DNA of 64,000 bases from Armigeres subalbatus (taxonomy: Eukaryota; Arthropoda; Insecta; Diptera; Culicidae): NCBI RefSeq assembly GCF_024139115.2, contig NC_085140.1, positions 426,645,781 through 426,709,780 on the forward strand, read 5' to 3'. Under the pieces are notes generated by a model that saw only the letters and a list, made by a program, of their open reading frames with translations, had not been told where the DNA came from and searched no databases. Within the stretch, counting starts at the first letter, position 1, and each line of letters begins with the position of its first letter. The position numbers were made by a program, and so were the translations under genes. Shown here piece by piece: positions 10,961-22,600 of this stretch.

Positions 10961-13418
10961 AATACAACCGAAATACAACCAAATAAAGCATCCAATGCCT
11001 TCGGAAATCAAAATCATAACATTCTGAAATGTTGCTTATCACCATTTTGGAGAACGCTACATATTTTACGACGAGCATTACTTGTCATATCCAGTTGCAA
11101 AGTACTTTACGTTATATTTTTAAGAACCAAGATACTTGCAATGTACGTTATGTTGATTGATAGATTCCTTTAAAATCTCCCATAAAACGCAATATAACAA
11201 AATACATGCAAATCAAAGCAGGAAGCAATCCACTAAGCAACATTTGACGCCCTCGAACACATGTTCTCTTTAAGCAACAACTTCTCAACTTGTATTCCCT
11301 TTTGATCACCTCAATTACCAGCCACCTCCGCCTTCACATTCTCCATCATGGTCACCCCTTAATTGCACTAAATTAGCACCTTTGAACATTCAATTGCTTA
11401 CTAAGCCGCGTCACTTTATGGCGCAGTAATCTCAAAGCAAGTACCCCAATTTACGCTGATACAAATTCCAACCTATTTTACGAATGGTTAACCTTTAATG
11501 GCAAACTGCCGAAGCAACAAGTAGACTCTCGATCCGCCAAGTGTTTGGTGAGCGCATGAAACTGCCCACGAGCCGTCAATTTATGGCGAGCATGGTAAAC
11601 ACAGTGATCGAACAAAGCTCGTGATGCATTAGCCGAAACCGAAACATGCTTTCACTCGGTTGCACCGCATTTGGTGTGACCCTAGGGTCAAGTCAATCGT
11701 CTTCAAATCACGTGCCTCGATGTACGACATGAAATGTTTCCCTAGCCTAACTTCAGGCCTTTTTCTGTCTACTCCGAATGGTCTTATTACACCTAACAAC
11801 CTAAACAATGCTTTTTCATTGAGTAAGTGAAGTGGGTGGTGGAAGTGGCTAATGCGTCCTCCACCATGAGTAAAGAGAACGCAAGAAGAAAATACCACCC
11901 CGAATCCGGGCGGGTGGCGGCTCACCAACGCTCTTTCTCTTCAGTCCATGCTCTGAGATTGAATTTTCCACATGCTCACGAGTGCCATTCCCACCACAGT
12001 CCACTCTCAGACCTTGCCGGTCAACGTTTGGCGCGCAATTTTCCACTATTCGAATCAAATAAACAATCATGAGCCGTTGGGTTCCTCAAGCGACACCTCC
12101 CTGTTGCAAACTCAGTTGCGGTCCACACCGGTCAACTAATTCGATCGTACGTCGTTGGAGTTTGTTTATCCATCCATTCGACGTGTGTTACATAAATCCC
12201 CACGACTAGTCAGCATTACGACGGGACAGTGCACCGCTTCACCAACATAATTCTTGCTGCTTCTAGACGAGTAAGATCGATTCCCATCGTGCGCAGTTCA
12301 ACCAAACGGGGCGCCCAGGTTGAGCCGTTCGGGACCCCATTGGCGGTTTCCCCCTTTCGAAACTTCTTCTTGACAAGCTGCTGGCTACCAACAACGGCCA
12401 GGCAGTATAATAAAGTGAACCAGTTTTTCCTGCCATACGAGTTAGCTGCACCTTTTGCTTGATGCAATCACATGTATTTCGATCCAATGCAATGAATGTG
12501 TCGATCGGCCATTGCCGAGTGCCATGTGTGTTGTGCTGTTTTGGACCGCTTTGTTGCTGAGACGAAATTATGTGCGAAAGTGTCCGCCGAACGTCACACC
12601 AGTAACCGTTAAAAGTTGATCGAACTAACTGGCTGGCTGGCAGTCAGTGGATCATGTTGCAATGGATGGATCTTGCCGTTCGCATCGAAGTGATAGGAGT
12701 TTGACCTCCACGGGGCTCTGCGACGGTTGGATGTTTGTAAATTGGAGTTGTTTTTTGAGTGCTGATAAGCGTGATCGGACACTAGTTGCTCTTGAAGGGA
12801 TTCCGGTTGATAAGTAGGATGGCTCGATTTTCAAAGGTTATAGCTATGTGAGGATTTCCAGTGACATTAAGGAGCAGCTTTGTCAGAGAAAGGGATGGTA
12901 TTTTGAGCAAGCTTTGAGTAAAAGACGGGAATGTCATTTTAATCCAGTTTCAGTGCCATCTGCTATGTAGGACAAAAGAAATTGTGCATTGTGTGGAAAA
13001 AGAATGAAACATCGTGATTTAGTTTCAAGAAAGATTTTAAATGTGATTTTATTAGGCATCTTTCCACTAGATGAAATACACATTTGGCAAATGAACCGAT
13101 CGTTTTCACGTGTAAATGTTAGAACAATACGGTATCTCTTTGAGCTCTTTTAATTTACGATCAGCAGATTATCCTTGATGTCATAATCTTACCCGCTAAA
13201 CCCATTGTCACGCATAAAGACAATATTGCTATGTAATCGATATCTGATTCAGTTATATTCCCCGGCACTAATTTTTCCAATATTTGAATTACATTAGCGA
13301 ATAAGAATCATGTTTCAAAAGCAGGATTTGAAGTGAACATAACAATGCTGGGCTACGGTTATAATAACTAGTGATGAACTTATGAAAACATAAAAATGAC
13401 GTTGATAAAGAATATAAA
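10961..13418. other. Long region without recognised elements
   Basis: About 2.4 kb of comparatively unique sequence. The part from 11.2 to 12.8 kb is less AT-rich than its surroundings and has several overlapping short open frames on both strands, none resembling a known protein. It could be intergenic, intronic or regulatory DNA. I find no splice or promoter arrangement that decides this. Confidence 0.4.
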
Positions 13419-13420
13419 TA

Positions 13421-13574
13421 CACCCAGGTTTTATTTACACGGTTTGGTTTTGGTCGTTTAAGACCTTTAGCGTCACAAAAAATCAAAGAAAATTCAGGGG
13501 ATATTCAAAAAGATGTGAAAGTTCAGGTTAACCGAGAAATAAATGAATTCCAACCGCGTAAAAAAACCTGGGTG
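13421..13574. mobile_element. TA-flanked MITE
   Basis: The 154-bp element has terminal inverted repeats: CACCCAGGTTTTATTTACAC on the left, and on the right a sequence whose reverse complement starts CACCCAGGTTTTTTTACGC. TA lies on both sides (13419-13420 and 13575-13576). This fits a Tc1/mariner-mobilised non-autonomous element. It has no coding capacity. Confidence 0.7.
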
Positions 13575-13576
13575 TA

Positions 13577-14974
13577 AAATGTTTATAATAAGAAAAGTTT
13601 TTTTTTCCACAACATACGCAAAATGATGTTTGGATGAATGTCAGAGACGAATAATATTGTTTCGCGTCCCCGACAGTTACAAAATAAAAACAAGTACATG
13701 AAGTCGTAAGTTTATACAGAGTGTGTCAAAAATTTGTCAGATAAGCACTTGAGAGTGGTGTTGATTTTGCCCACAGTATCGGTTTTACACACAATTTCCC
13801 TAATAATGAAGCTATTGTGAAATACAACCATCTCATGAGAAGTGCGTGCACATTTTAAAATACTAATTCATCGGAAAAAGAAAGTCTATTTTAGCAAATT
13901 GTCTTTCTTAGAACCACATTGTTTCAAATTAATGAAAATTTAGATTAAAATTTAAAACGAATGAATCTTTTACTCAACCTTGAAAACTTTTTCTGAATTA
14001 TCACCAATGCTTTACTGCTTCAAGTATGTAACGGGTGACAACTAAAAACTGGAATGAAAAGAATGGCTTGGGAATAAAAACTACAAAGAAGTACGGTTCA
14101 ATCTGATATATGTTATACAAAGAGTTGTCCTAAATCTTCAAACTTAGACTAATGAATATTAGCATATGGTCCGCGGTTCGTCGTTCGGCGCAGCTTAGTC
14201 TTGCTGATATGACCTGACCGCTCTACGGATCTGCCACATCGTTCTCGGAATGCTGCCTCTGATCCTGCTTATGAGTTGCTTCGTGTCTTTGGCCTTGCAA
14301 TCACCTTTGTATACAATGCAGCTCAGTAGACCAAACAATACTATGAAACTTTTCGAAACATTTTTTATGTTCGACCGTATACTTTTCCTATGATCTTATT
14401 CGCTTGAAAATTTACAATGCGCGCCGCAGTACTTCCTGTTTCGACGGCATGTTGTAAGCAATGTTGGAGTGAAAGTGTGTGTGACAATTCTAAGTATTCA
14501 TTCTGTGAAAGCATTATTATTCTGATAAAAAAGTATTGAAGCAAATCCAATTTTAAGTTGCCACTCGTTACTTTTTTTATTTTTTTATTTCGAATCCATT
14601 TGTTACAAATTTCTTGAACAATCCTACTGAGGTACTACGTTTGACTGATTTTGTAGAAAAAGTAGTGTAGTAGTTCATAGTTCATATGAACAGTCATTTC
14701 GAATCATTTTAGACAACGGAGCAAAATTTGGACGCTGCACATAGGAGTAAATGAGGTAAATACCTGCCCAGAATTATTTAGTACTTTTATTGATGTTATT
14801 TACACTTGTATGAAGTTTAACTAATTTTACAAATTGATTATTATCATTTTTTGGCAACATTTGATTTTTAACTAGATTAGGGGTATATGACATGTATTTA
14901 AAATTGGCGATCTAAATAAAAAAAAACACCACATCATCACTTTTAAGAATCATTGGTTGGGTAATAAATTTTAG
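13577..14974. other. Unassigned AT-rich sequence
   Basis: I see no supported gene or repeat. Short minus-strand open frames occur but have no family features. Confidence 0.35.
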
Positions 14975-14997
14975 CATTAGTTTATTTTATTTATTTA

Positions 14998-15773
14998 AAG
15001 CTATGTCCAATTAGAATCCAGAATCATTTATTGTATTGCAGGAAAGTGACCGCTGCAAGAATTCTTTTACAGCGGTTTGTCTACCTAGGCGCCCACTTGC
15101 TGTGGTATAAATTTCACGAAGTTTAGTGCAGCGTGTCAAAAATTATTCCAGATTGAAGCCGAAAGGAGAGAAAAAAGTCTGCACACCCACGTTGATAATC
15201 CTGCTCATCGACGATGGAACCTACGTCAAAATTGATTTCGGACAGCTTCCTAGCCAAAAATTCTACATGGTGACGGCACGAGGAGTAGTTCCTGCGAAGT
15301 TTAAGTTTGATTTTTGAAAAAAAAAACGGATGATTTTGGCAAGGGATATGCAACTGTGAGGCAAAGACTTAAGTGTTTGTGACGAATAAGACGATGGACT
15401 CGAAGCTGTACACGGAGGAATGTCTCAAAAACCGCGGTCAACCTTCCATAAAGCCCATAAAGGTCCCGTGAAGTTTTGGCCAGATTTGGCGAGTTATCAC
15501 TACAGCCGGGAAGTCATCCAGTGGTACCGCGATAATAGCAAAGATTTTATCGATAAAAACATAAATCCACGCAACTGCCCACAGCTTCGGCCCATCGAGA
15601 CATTTTGGGGAGTAATGAAGCGGAAGCTTAAGAAAAGTGAAAGAAAGGGAAAAATAGCACGGGACGCGTTTAGTGAATTACCCTTGTTTTGATGTATTAA
15701 CCTTCTTTGTACGTCAATCCGTTACCGAGATACAGATGATTTTATTATTCCGGATTCTAAATGGACATAGCTT
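14998..15773 (+). mobile_element. Internally deleted DD37E mariner-like transposon
   Basis: The 776-bp element has terminal inverted repeats that begin AAGCTATGTCC on the left, match in inverted orientation on the right, and agree at about 27 of 30 positions. TA lies on both sides (14996-14997 and 15774-15775). It encodes only the C-terminal half of a transposase. It sits inside the AT-rich tail of retrotransposon A, which makes it the younger insertion. Full-length relatives are about 1.3 kb, so roughly 40 percent is missing. Confidence 0.85.
15126..15692 (+). pseudogene. Mariner/IS630 transposase (DD37E), C-terminal remnant
   Basis: The first frame carries LLIDDGTYVKIDFGQLPSQK with the first catalytic aspartate, then ARGVVPAKFKF. 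After frameshifts, MDSKLYTEE is read near 15,390, and the frame from 15,420 gives KGPVKFWPDLASYHYSREV, NINPRNCPQLRPIETFWG and MKRKLKK. Counting from the D of WPDLAS to the E of RPIETFW gives exactly 37 intervening residues. That is the DD37E spacing known from mosquito mariner-like elements. The helix-turn-helix N-terminus is deleted, and several frameshifts make it inactive. The full enzyme would cut and paste the element at TA sites. Confidence 0.8.
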
Positions 15774-15899
15774 TATTTTATTTCGTCAACCAACGTAGAC
15801 TAGTACATATACATATACATGTTTGTTTTTGTAATGCTATAGTATGATTAAATAATAGGTTTTTTTTAGTAAAGTGATGTATACTTTTGATTTTGAATT

Positions 15900-17656
15900 T
15901 TTATTGCTATTATATGTTTGTTCTTTGAAAATGTTTTCTAATGTTATGCCGAGACATTGTTAAGTCAATAGTTTCGCAGTGTTGATTGTTAACAGCCATC
16001 ATTCGATTGAGAGGCCCAAATTTGCCGTAATTTGTTCGGCAGTGGTTGGTTAAAAATAATGTTCTATGTCGAAGTAGCCGAGAAGGTATGTAAAAGTTCA
16101 ATTTCGATAAAATTTCAGTTTAATCAACACGTTGAGAAACTATATCGTTAACAAATGAAACCGTTGCACATTCTCAACGCTCTTTCAATGTTTGTATATT
16201 TATAAGCATGTAACGTGCTTCATAAGATGGAAGAGGAAATGACGTCCAACCTAATTTACGAAGAGCGTATAATAGAAATTGTTTTTGTACTGACTCTATT
16301 CTTTCTTCATGTGTGGTTTTATAAGGCGACCATACAATGCTACAATATTCCAGTATAGATAGTACATATGAAAAATATAATGTTTTGATTGTGTAGGGAT
16401 CCTGAAAGTTGAAGCAAAAACGCTTGATAAAGCCTAGCATATTATTAGCTTTGTGTATGATTGTGTTATAGTGATCAACAAGAGTTAGTTTCGAATCTAG
16501 AATCACTCCCAAATCCCTAACTCTTTCGTGTCTTTCTACAGTATTCTTCCCTAGTACAATTTGTGTATTTGGTGTTATTTTTTTCTGCTGAATGATATTA
16601 TGTTGCATTTCTTAACATTCAGTTGCAATAGGCTTTTTCTGCACCATGTATAGGACATGTGTATTTCATTCTGGTATATGATTATGTCGTCTTCATGTTT
16701 TATTTCCATAAATAGCTTTATGTCATCGGCATAAATTAAAATCTTTATATTTTTGAGAATGAAGGTAATGTCATTTGCATATAAAGAGGGCCAAGATGAG
16801 AGCCTTGTGGAACTCCTGAAGTGACTTGAATGGGATTGGGTTTATTTCCGTTATTAGTTACCAGTCTGTGAGATAAGATTCAAGCAATCTCAAGAGTCCT
16901 GGCTCAATTTCAATTTTTTTTGCAATTTGAAGAGTAACATTGGAATGTAAATACGATCAAACGCCTGCTAAAGTCAGTGTATAGAGCTTCCACGTAGTTA
17001 CCATTATACATTGCATTAAGAGAATAATCAATGAATTCTATTAAATTTGTAGCGGTAAAGCGACCTTTGAAAAATCCATGCTGCTTATTCGTAATTCTGT
17101 TTTTAAGTTGTGAAAATAATTTTTCATTGATAATGGATTCAAAAAGTTTGGGAAAGCAAGAGATAATGGCTATTCCACGGTAATTACGAATGTCAGATTT
17201 TTTGCCTGATTTGAAGATAGGCCCAAGATAGGAGCTTTTTCATACCCTGGGAAAATTTCCGGATCGCAATGACAATCTTAAGAGCCAAAACAAAGGTGCA
17301 GTCAGCTCTTCAGCCAGACTCTTTATAAATATCGGTGGAATACCGTCACGACCAGGGCCTTAACATGCATCTAAGTTTTTAAAGCGTTTAGAATATCGTT
17401 CACCATGATCTCGTTAACAGCGAATTCTGGGATAGGCGCAAAAAAATGTTGGTCGCGATCTTGTTCCGAAAAGATGGTGTATATTTCTTGAAAGAAATCT
17501 CCAAAAAGATTACAGATATCTTTCGAGCAATTACCGACGCTTTCATCTAAATACATGGATGGATGACGGAAAATTGTCTGATTTTAGTTTTGGTTTTACG
17601 TAATTGAAGAAGTTCTTTGGACATGACTTTATTTCGTTTTCTGTTTTCGTGTTGTG
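15900..17656 (-). pseudogene. Reverse transcriptase of element A (Jockey/CR1 type), broken
   Basis: Read on the minus strand, the N-terminal RT region is at 17,556-17,371 (NLFGDFFQEIYTIF, then NEIMVNDILNALK). The central RT follows in shifted frames near 17,250-16,700, where fragments such as KKSDIRNYRGIAIIS and KQHGFFKG and SGVPQGSHLGP-like text can be read by eye. The thumb and C-terminal part is at 16,608-16,174 (VRDLGVILDSKL, LEYCSIVWSPY, LRKLGW). A last block at 16,101-15,910 reads PSRLLRHRTLF. At least four frameshifts or stops occur, so it is non-functional. Confidence 0.75.
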
Positions 17657-17660
17657 TTCT

Positions 17661-19430
17661 TCAAATGCTACACCACGGAAGATTCCGAAGAGCGAACCTC
17701 GCAAACTTTTTTTGGACACCTACCAGTCGTTGAATTTGGCCAGCGTATTGTGGTCTCCACACTGGAATATTCCAGTTTCGACCTAACGAGTCCAACGTAC
17801 ACAGCCAGTAATGCATGCGGATCGTCCAGATCCCTTCCAAACCTTCTCAATAAAGCAAACAGGTGCAGACCTTCCTGTACAATCCGGTTAATATGCTTGT
17901 TGGACATGAGAGCACGGTCAAGAGTCACTCCAAGATCACGGACGGTTTCCACTCTAGGCAGAGCTGCCTGCTCAAACTGGTTCCCGAAAATTAGCGACTG
18001 TTTTTTCCTTGTGAACGTTATCACAGAACTTTTGGTAGCGTTGACACTGAGCCCATTCTCTCTGCTAAATCTTCCAAAATGTTGGAGATCGGTTTGTAGA
18101 AGTACAGAATCTTGTACACATTTGATTGCCCTAAATATTTTTACATCGTCGGCGTAGATCAAGACGAAAGAATGTGACACATAGTTTGGTAAGTCGTTCA
18201 TCACCATCACAAACAGAAGTGGCCCTAGATGACTTCCCTTCGGGACACCTGAGTTGACATTGAACGTCGACGACTCGTTACCGTTCACTTTTACGTATTG
18301 AACTTTTGATTCCAGATATGTTTTCAACCATTCGAAAACCGAGCCTCCTATGCCGAAATTTGATACAGCTCTCAGAATGCTTTCAATGTCGACCATGTCA
18401 AACGCTTTACTCATGTCAGTATAAATACAATCAACTTGGAATCCTTGCGAAATGTAATCAGTTACGACGGAGCAAAATTCACAGAGGTTCGTTATGACGG
18501 ACTTTCCTGTTAGGAAACCATGTTGGGTAGTTGATATGTTTGTACGAACAGTTTGGTATAGGTGGTTATATACCAGAGATTCAAAAAGCTTTGGTATAGC
18601 GGATTGGATTGCTATGGCGCGGTAGTTTTCAACATTAGACTTTGACCCTTTTTTATGGACTGGAGTCACGGATGAAATCTTCCACAGAGCAGGATAGTAC
18701 CCATTGGAGAGCGAAGAATTGAACAGCATGTGCAATGGATTGATCAGAACATCTTTTAGCGACTTCAGCAATGTATTGGAGATTCTGTCCGGGCCGGTCG
18801 ATTTGTTACCATCAAGGTTTTGTATTCCAACGACAATAGAGTGTGCGGATATGTCGAAAGAATCAATGTTACTTCTGCTTGGTCGGGTACTATGGCAGAG
18901 ATTTGAATTTCTGTATGTACTTTTGAAGTAATCTGCAAAAAGGTCAGCCGCGGACGCTTCGCTATCTGAGGACCTTGTACCATACTTCACGTTTTCTGGA
19001 ATACCTTTTGATTTTCGCTTACTGTTCACATATCTCCAAAAAGCCTTAGGATTCGTTTTCAGATCATTCTGAAAGCCTTCCACGTACACTTGGTGAGCAC
19101 TACGATGAACTGATTTGTATATAGTATATAGTAATAATTGCTTATACTCATTTATAGTTTCAGGCGAGGGAGTCCGTTTCATACGTTTATAAGCTTTTCT
19201 TTTGGACTTAAGTAGTCGTATTGGCGGTTGATTAAACCATTCCGGATATTTAGACGCCCTTTTTTTGGCCGGTTATCGGCCTCGGTAAACTGAGCGAATG
19301 TTGAGTATAGCACGAAGTAAAAGCTTAAAACATTGAAGTCGATCCAATTATTCATTACCGCTAAACAGACATCACTTAGAGGTGCATATATTGTCAAATC
19401 AATATTTTCATCAAAGTGTTGCTAGGCCTT
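17661..19430 (-). mobile_element. Jockey/CR1-superfamily retrotransposon B, truncated at both ends
   Basis: This minus-strand fragment starts in the endonuclease-RT linker, includes most of the RT and stops abruptly where element A begins, just after the thumb-domain motif. The missing 3' part does not reappear beyond A, so truncation or deletion is more likely than a clean A-into-B insertion. Confidence 0.7.
17668..19182 (-). pseudogene. Reverse transcriptase of element B, long open frame
   Basis: A 504-residue open frame covers the RT core: LDGNKSTGPDRISNTLLK, PVHKKGSKSNVENYRAIAI, TTQHGFLTGKSVITNL, YTDMSKAFDMVD, SGVPKGSHLGPLLFVMVMND, then the catalytic FVLIYADDVKIFR, and VRDLGVTLDRALMSNKHI in the thumb. 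A frameshift near residue 475 takes the end out of frame (the shifted frame continues as WRPQYAGQIQRLVGVQKKFA). Upstream of the ATG the same reading continues into linker sequence, so the annotated start is not the true start. Family features place it in the Jockey/CR1 superfamily. The exact clade is not certain. Confidence 0.85.
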
Positions 19431-19562
19431 ATTTACTTAAATTGTAATTTCTGAAAATAGTGCTTCACTCATTTTAATCAAAATTATCATATTAGCTTAA
19501 CATACCATCTTCTAATGAAAGTAATTTTATTTTTATGCGCTAAAAAGATGATACATTTTTTT

Positions 19563-19857
19563 CTTCTTCTTCTTATTAGCATTACATCCCCACACTGGGA
19601 CATTGCCGCCTCGTAGCTTAGTGTTCATTAAGCACTTCCACAGTTATTAACTACGAGGTTTCTAAGTCAGGTTACCATGTTTGCATTCGTATATCATGAG
19701 GCTAGCACGATGATACTTTTATGCCCAGGGAAGTCGAGACAATTTCCAATCCGAGAATTGCCTAGACCGGCACCGGGAATCGAACCCAGCCACCCTCAGC
19801 ATGGTTTTGCTTTGTAGCCGCGCGTCTTACCGCACGGATAAGGAGGGCCTCCATTTT
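19563..19857 (-). mobile_element. Feilai-like tRNA-derived SINE
   Basis: A minus-strand copy of the 5.26-kb SINE. The head with B box (here GGTTCGATTCC read on the minus strand) lies near 19,780, and the (GAA)n tail appears as TTCTTCTTCTTC at the left end. It is nearly full length. A target duplication could not be fixed with confidence. Confidence 0.85.
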
Positions 19858-20394
19858 ATAGGAAGTAAAATTTGTTTTCATAAACTAAAAACAAAAAAAA
19901 AAATTTTAATTATTAGCAACCGTTACGTTACGCTGTAAAGTAGGGAGGCATATGGAATTGTCCAAATTTACGTTACTTAATTAGTGAACGGACCCTTACT
20001 ACTGTTTCATTTTGAAATCAACTAGTAACCCTCTAACGCTCAAGACTGCCTTTAGACGGGAAACCTTGATTTTTTTAAAATTTTAATTGTTCAGATTTTA
20101 TAAAGTGTTCGATGTCGATCAATAATATAATAATATAAACTTCAATGCTTGTTCAAATCTGGATAAAAGTTATTTCAAAACTAGAAAAACGAAACTTTAA
20201 AAAGGTGAAATTGAGGAGATCGCGAATTTAAATGTATAAAATGTGTTCAGCAAAATAGTGATTTTGAGCAACAACAAAAATTTGGTGTTAGAGAGTTAAG
20301 TAAACTCTAAAGGATGGCGTCTGTTTAAAATTTGATCCATACGTCGTATTACGACGATTCTTAAAGAACATCCTATGATTAATAGAAAGAAACC
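19858..20394. other. Unassigned AT-rich sequence
   Basis: No gene is recognised. The segment near 19,968-19,998 has a GTAACGTAAA...GGGTCCGTTCAC arrangement (minus strand) resembling the repeated motif at 39.1 and 50.3 kb. Confidence 0.35.
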
Positions 20395-20625
20395 TCCAAT
20401 CTCTGTCTACTCGACATTTTTTTTGTCTGTCGCCCTTTAGTCTCTTAAATCTTCCGTCTTTTCGACCATTTGACCTAATTATTTTTTCAACAACTCTTTT
20501 CCTTTGACCCTTTGTCATGTCGACCTTTTGTCCTTTCAAAGTTTTGTTATTCGAACTTTTGACCTTCGACCTTTTTTCTTTTCGATCTTTTCCTTTGACC
20601 TTTTAATGTTCGACCTTCTGACACA
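20395..20625. repeat. TTCGACCTTTTGACC-like degenerate repeats
   Basis: Short units such as TTTTCGACCTTTTG, GACCTTTTG and TCGATCTTTTCC recur at irregular 12-20 bp spacing. The open frame over them is a repeat translation. Confidence 0.7.
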
Positions 20626-20698
20626 GATTCAGATCATATACAGTAAGCCTATTTTAGAAAACAAATATTTACTTTACTTTTGGAGGGACTAATCAGAA

Positions 20699-20713
20699 AC
20701 ACACACACACACA
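20699..20713. repeat. (AC)n microsatellite, left flank of R1 copy
   Basis: A short AC run directly abuts the truncated 5' end of the R1-type fragment. It is matched by a longer CA run at the 3' end. Confidence 0.9.
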
Positions 20714-21370
20714 GACGTACGGCGTGTTATGGCGGAAGACATCGAGTGTAACCAACCAGTGAAGAGACACCGGAAACATGAGAAAGGTGGCGCAAATTCG
20801 TTCGACGGCAATGTGGCAGCAGAAGTGGGACAGTAAGGAGAAAGGAAGGTACCCGCCGGCTCATTCCAAATCTGTCGACGTGGATGAACAGAAAGCATGG
20901 CGAAGTAAACTTCTGCCTGACACAGTTCCTTTCGGGCCACGGATGCTTTCGAAAGTATTTACATCGGTTCGGACACACCAATTTCCCGTTATGTCCAGAA
21001 TGTGAGAATGTGAAGAGACGTCGCAGCATGTGGTGTTCGATTGTCCGCGGTTTGCGGAAATTCGTAGAGAAATGCCTATCCCAAGGGTGGATGATATCGC
21101 AGAGCGAATGTGTAACGAGGAAGACACGTGGAACTCGGTAAGCAGAGTCGTGACGTAAATACTGTCGGAGCTGGAGCATAGATGGAGGCGAAATCAGCGA
21201 ATAAGTGCCAGTTCTGGGGAGTATTCAGCGCAGTGAGCAGTGTAAGGAAGTTTGGTGCATGACCGTCGGAGGATCGAGACAACGTAGCAGTGGATCTCAG
21301 CAAGCCAGTCGGCGAACTACCCTAAGGTCGGGGCCGGAATTTTAGAAGATGGCCTTCAACCCTTGTAAAA
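20714..21370 (+). mobile_element. R1-clade non-LTR retrotransposon, 3' end
   Basis: A 5'-truncated copy containing the C-terminal region of ORF2 and the 3' UTR, ending in an A-run. Both ends abut (AC)n DNA, which fits insertion into an AC microsatellite, a target preference reported for some R1-clade lineages. The clade call rests on the C-terminal zinc-knuckle region. Confidence 0.65.
20778..21180 (+). pseudogene. R1-type ORF2 C-terminus with CCHC motif
   Basis: The first frame reads STAMWQQKWDSKEKGR. After a frameshift near 20,880, LTQFLSGHGCFRKYLHRFGH and FPLCPEC appear. Another frameshift near 21,010 brings the text corresponding to SQHVVFDCPRFAEIRREM. Together CPEC...H....C forms the CCHC motif downstream of the RT in R1-clade proteins. 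It is inactive: several frameshifts, and no RT is present. Confidence 0.65.
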
Positions 21371-21372
21371 AA

Positions 21373-21375
<3 letters not shown>

Positions 21376-21407
<32 letters not shown>
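21376..21407. repeat. (CA)n microsatellite, right flank of R1 copy
   Basis: Sixteen CA units follow the A-run. The tract was later split by a SINE and resumes at 21,690-21,700. Confidence 0.9.
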
Positions 21408-21409
<2 letters not shown>

Positions 21410-21689
21410 CTTCTTCTTCATTGGCATTACATCCCCCATTGGGACATTGCCGCCTCGCAGCTTGTGTTCATTAAGCACTTCCACAGTTATTAACTGCGAG
21501 ATTTCTAAGCCAAGTTACCATTTCTGCATTCGTATATTATGAGGCTAACACGATGATGCTTTCATGCCCAGGGAAGTCGAGACAATTTCCAATCCGAAAA
21601 TTGCCTAGACCGGCACCGGAAATCGATTCCAGTCACCCTCAACATGATCTTGCTTTGTACCCGTGCATCTTACCACACGGCTAAGGAGG
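21408..21689 (-). mobile_element. Feilai-like SINE inserted in the (CA)n tract
   Basis: A minus-strand copy with (TTC)n at its left end and the tRNA-like head near 21,600-21,685. The B box is eroded (GGAATCGATTCC area). CA repeats on both sides would serve as the target duplication but cannot be measured because the target is repetitive. Confidence 0.85.
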
Positions 21690-21700
21690 ACACACACACA

Positions 21701-22487
21701 GATCTCACTTTATTCCGTCCAACTGAGCCGATTTCGATATAACAATGTGGTCTGGACCCTCTCTAAGAACAAGCCTTCCGGAATCCAAAACAAATTTCAC
21801 TCGCGTTTCCAAGGGAACCCCACTCAAAACGAAAGCAACGCAAAGCAAAGCCGTTATAATTAAAATGACAGTTGTGCGTTGCTTCCGTATTGAGTGAAAA
21901 TGCGAGTAAAATGTATTTTAGATTCCCGGACGCTTATCCTTAAATAGTTTGTTTCTGGAGCGAGTGACGCAAACATTTTATTTTGTGACTGAAGATTGCA
22001 AGTTCTGAACTCAAGGACAGTTGGGATAACCGAGCCCTTGCACATCTCGAAAGATTTTTTTTCCAACTTATTTTATCTTTGCTCCATTATTATTATTGTT
22101 GACTCAAACCTAAAAGTGATGAAACACCACAATTTTCGTACAAAGTTTACAACATGAGGATCTGATAGTCCATGCAGGTAAATGACACTAAAATACCTCC
22201 CCCTATGTATATAGTTAGTCACATATAACACACAGAGACTTGCGATCTTCAGCAAAGCTGTTTATAATAGCTTCCCTGGAGGCATTTTATTCTGGTATTC
22301 TCATTTTAACTATCTTCTATAGCAGGAAATCCACCGGCGGTGGAGTTCTAGTGATCCTTCATGGCAGTTTAAAAACGAAGACTTCTGAAAACGCTTCGTG
22401 GACTGTTTGGAACAAATCTGGATGTTCTGGATGCTGTGGCTTTCTCTATCCAGGTGCTGGTGTCGCTAGACTCCGTAATGGGTGACC
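21701..22487. other. Unassigned sequence
   Basis: No supported gene. A short open frame at 22,240-22,485 has no family resemblance. Confidence 0.35.
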
Positions 22488-22600
22488 TACGAAAGGCTAA
22501 AACACATAAGGCTGAATACTCATAAGGCTGAAATCTCGAAAGGCTGGAAGTCACACTAGGCTGAAAGTCCCATAAGGCTGAAAGCATCAGAAGGAAGGAA
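22488..22600. repeat. AAGGCTGAAA tandem units
   Basis: Six to seven copies of an AAGGCTGAAA-type core recur at roughly 17-22 bp spacing. The reverse complement (TTCAGCCTTAT) recurs at 23,225-23,335, on the other side of a MITE. Confidence 0.75.

Larger units (their letters stand above)
14975..17660 (-). mobile_element. Jockey/CR1-superfamily retrotransposon A, 5'-truncated, split by mariner
   Basis: On the minus strand the copy starts at about 17,660, next to element B, and its 3' sequence ends with TTGGTTGACGAAATAAAA at about 15,776. The AT-rich tail of TTTA/TTTTA units continues on the far side of a mariner insertion at 14,975-14,997. Endonuclease is missing. The RT is frameshifted in several places. 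Confidence 0.75.

Noticed and set aside
17661..19430. Element A inserted cleanly into element B
   Set aside because: The missing 3' part of B is not found on the far side of A, and no duplication brackets A.
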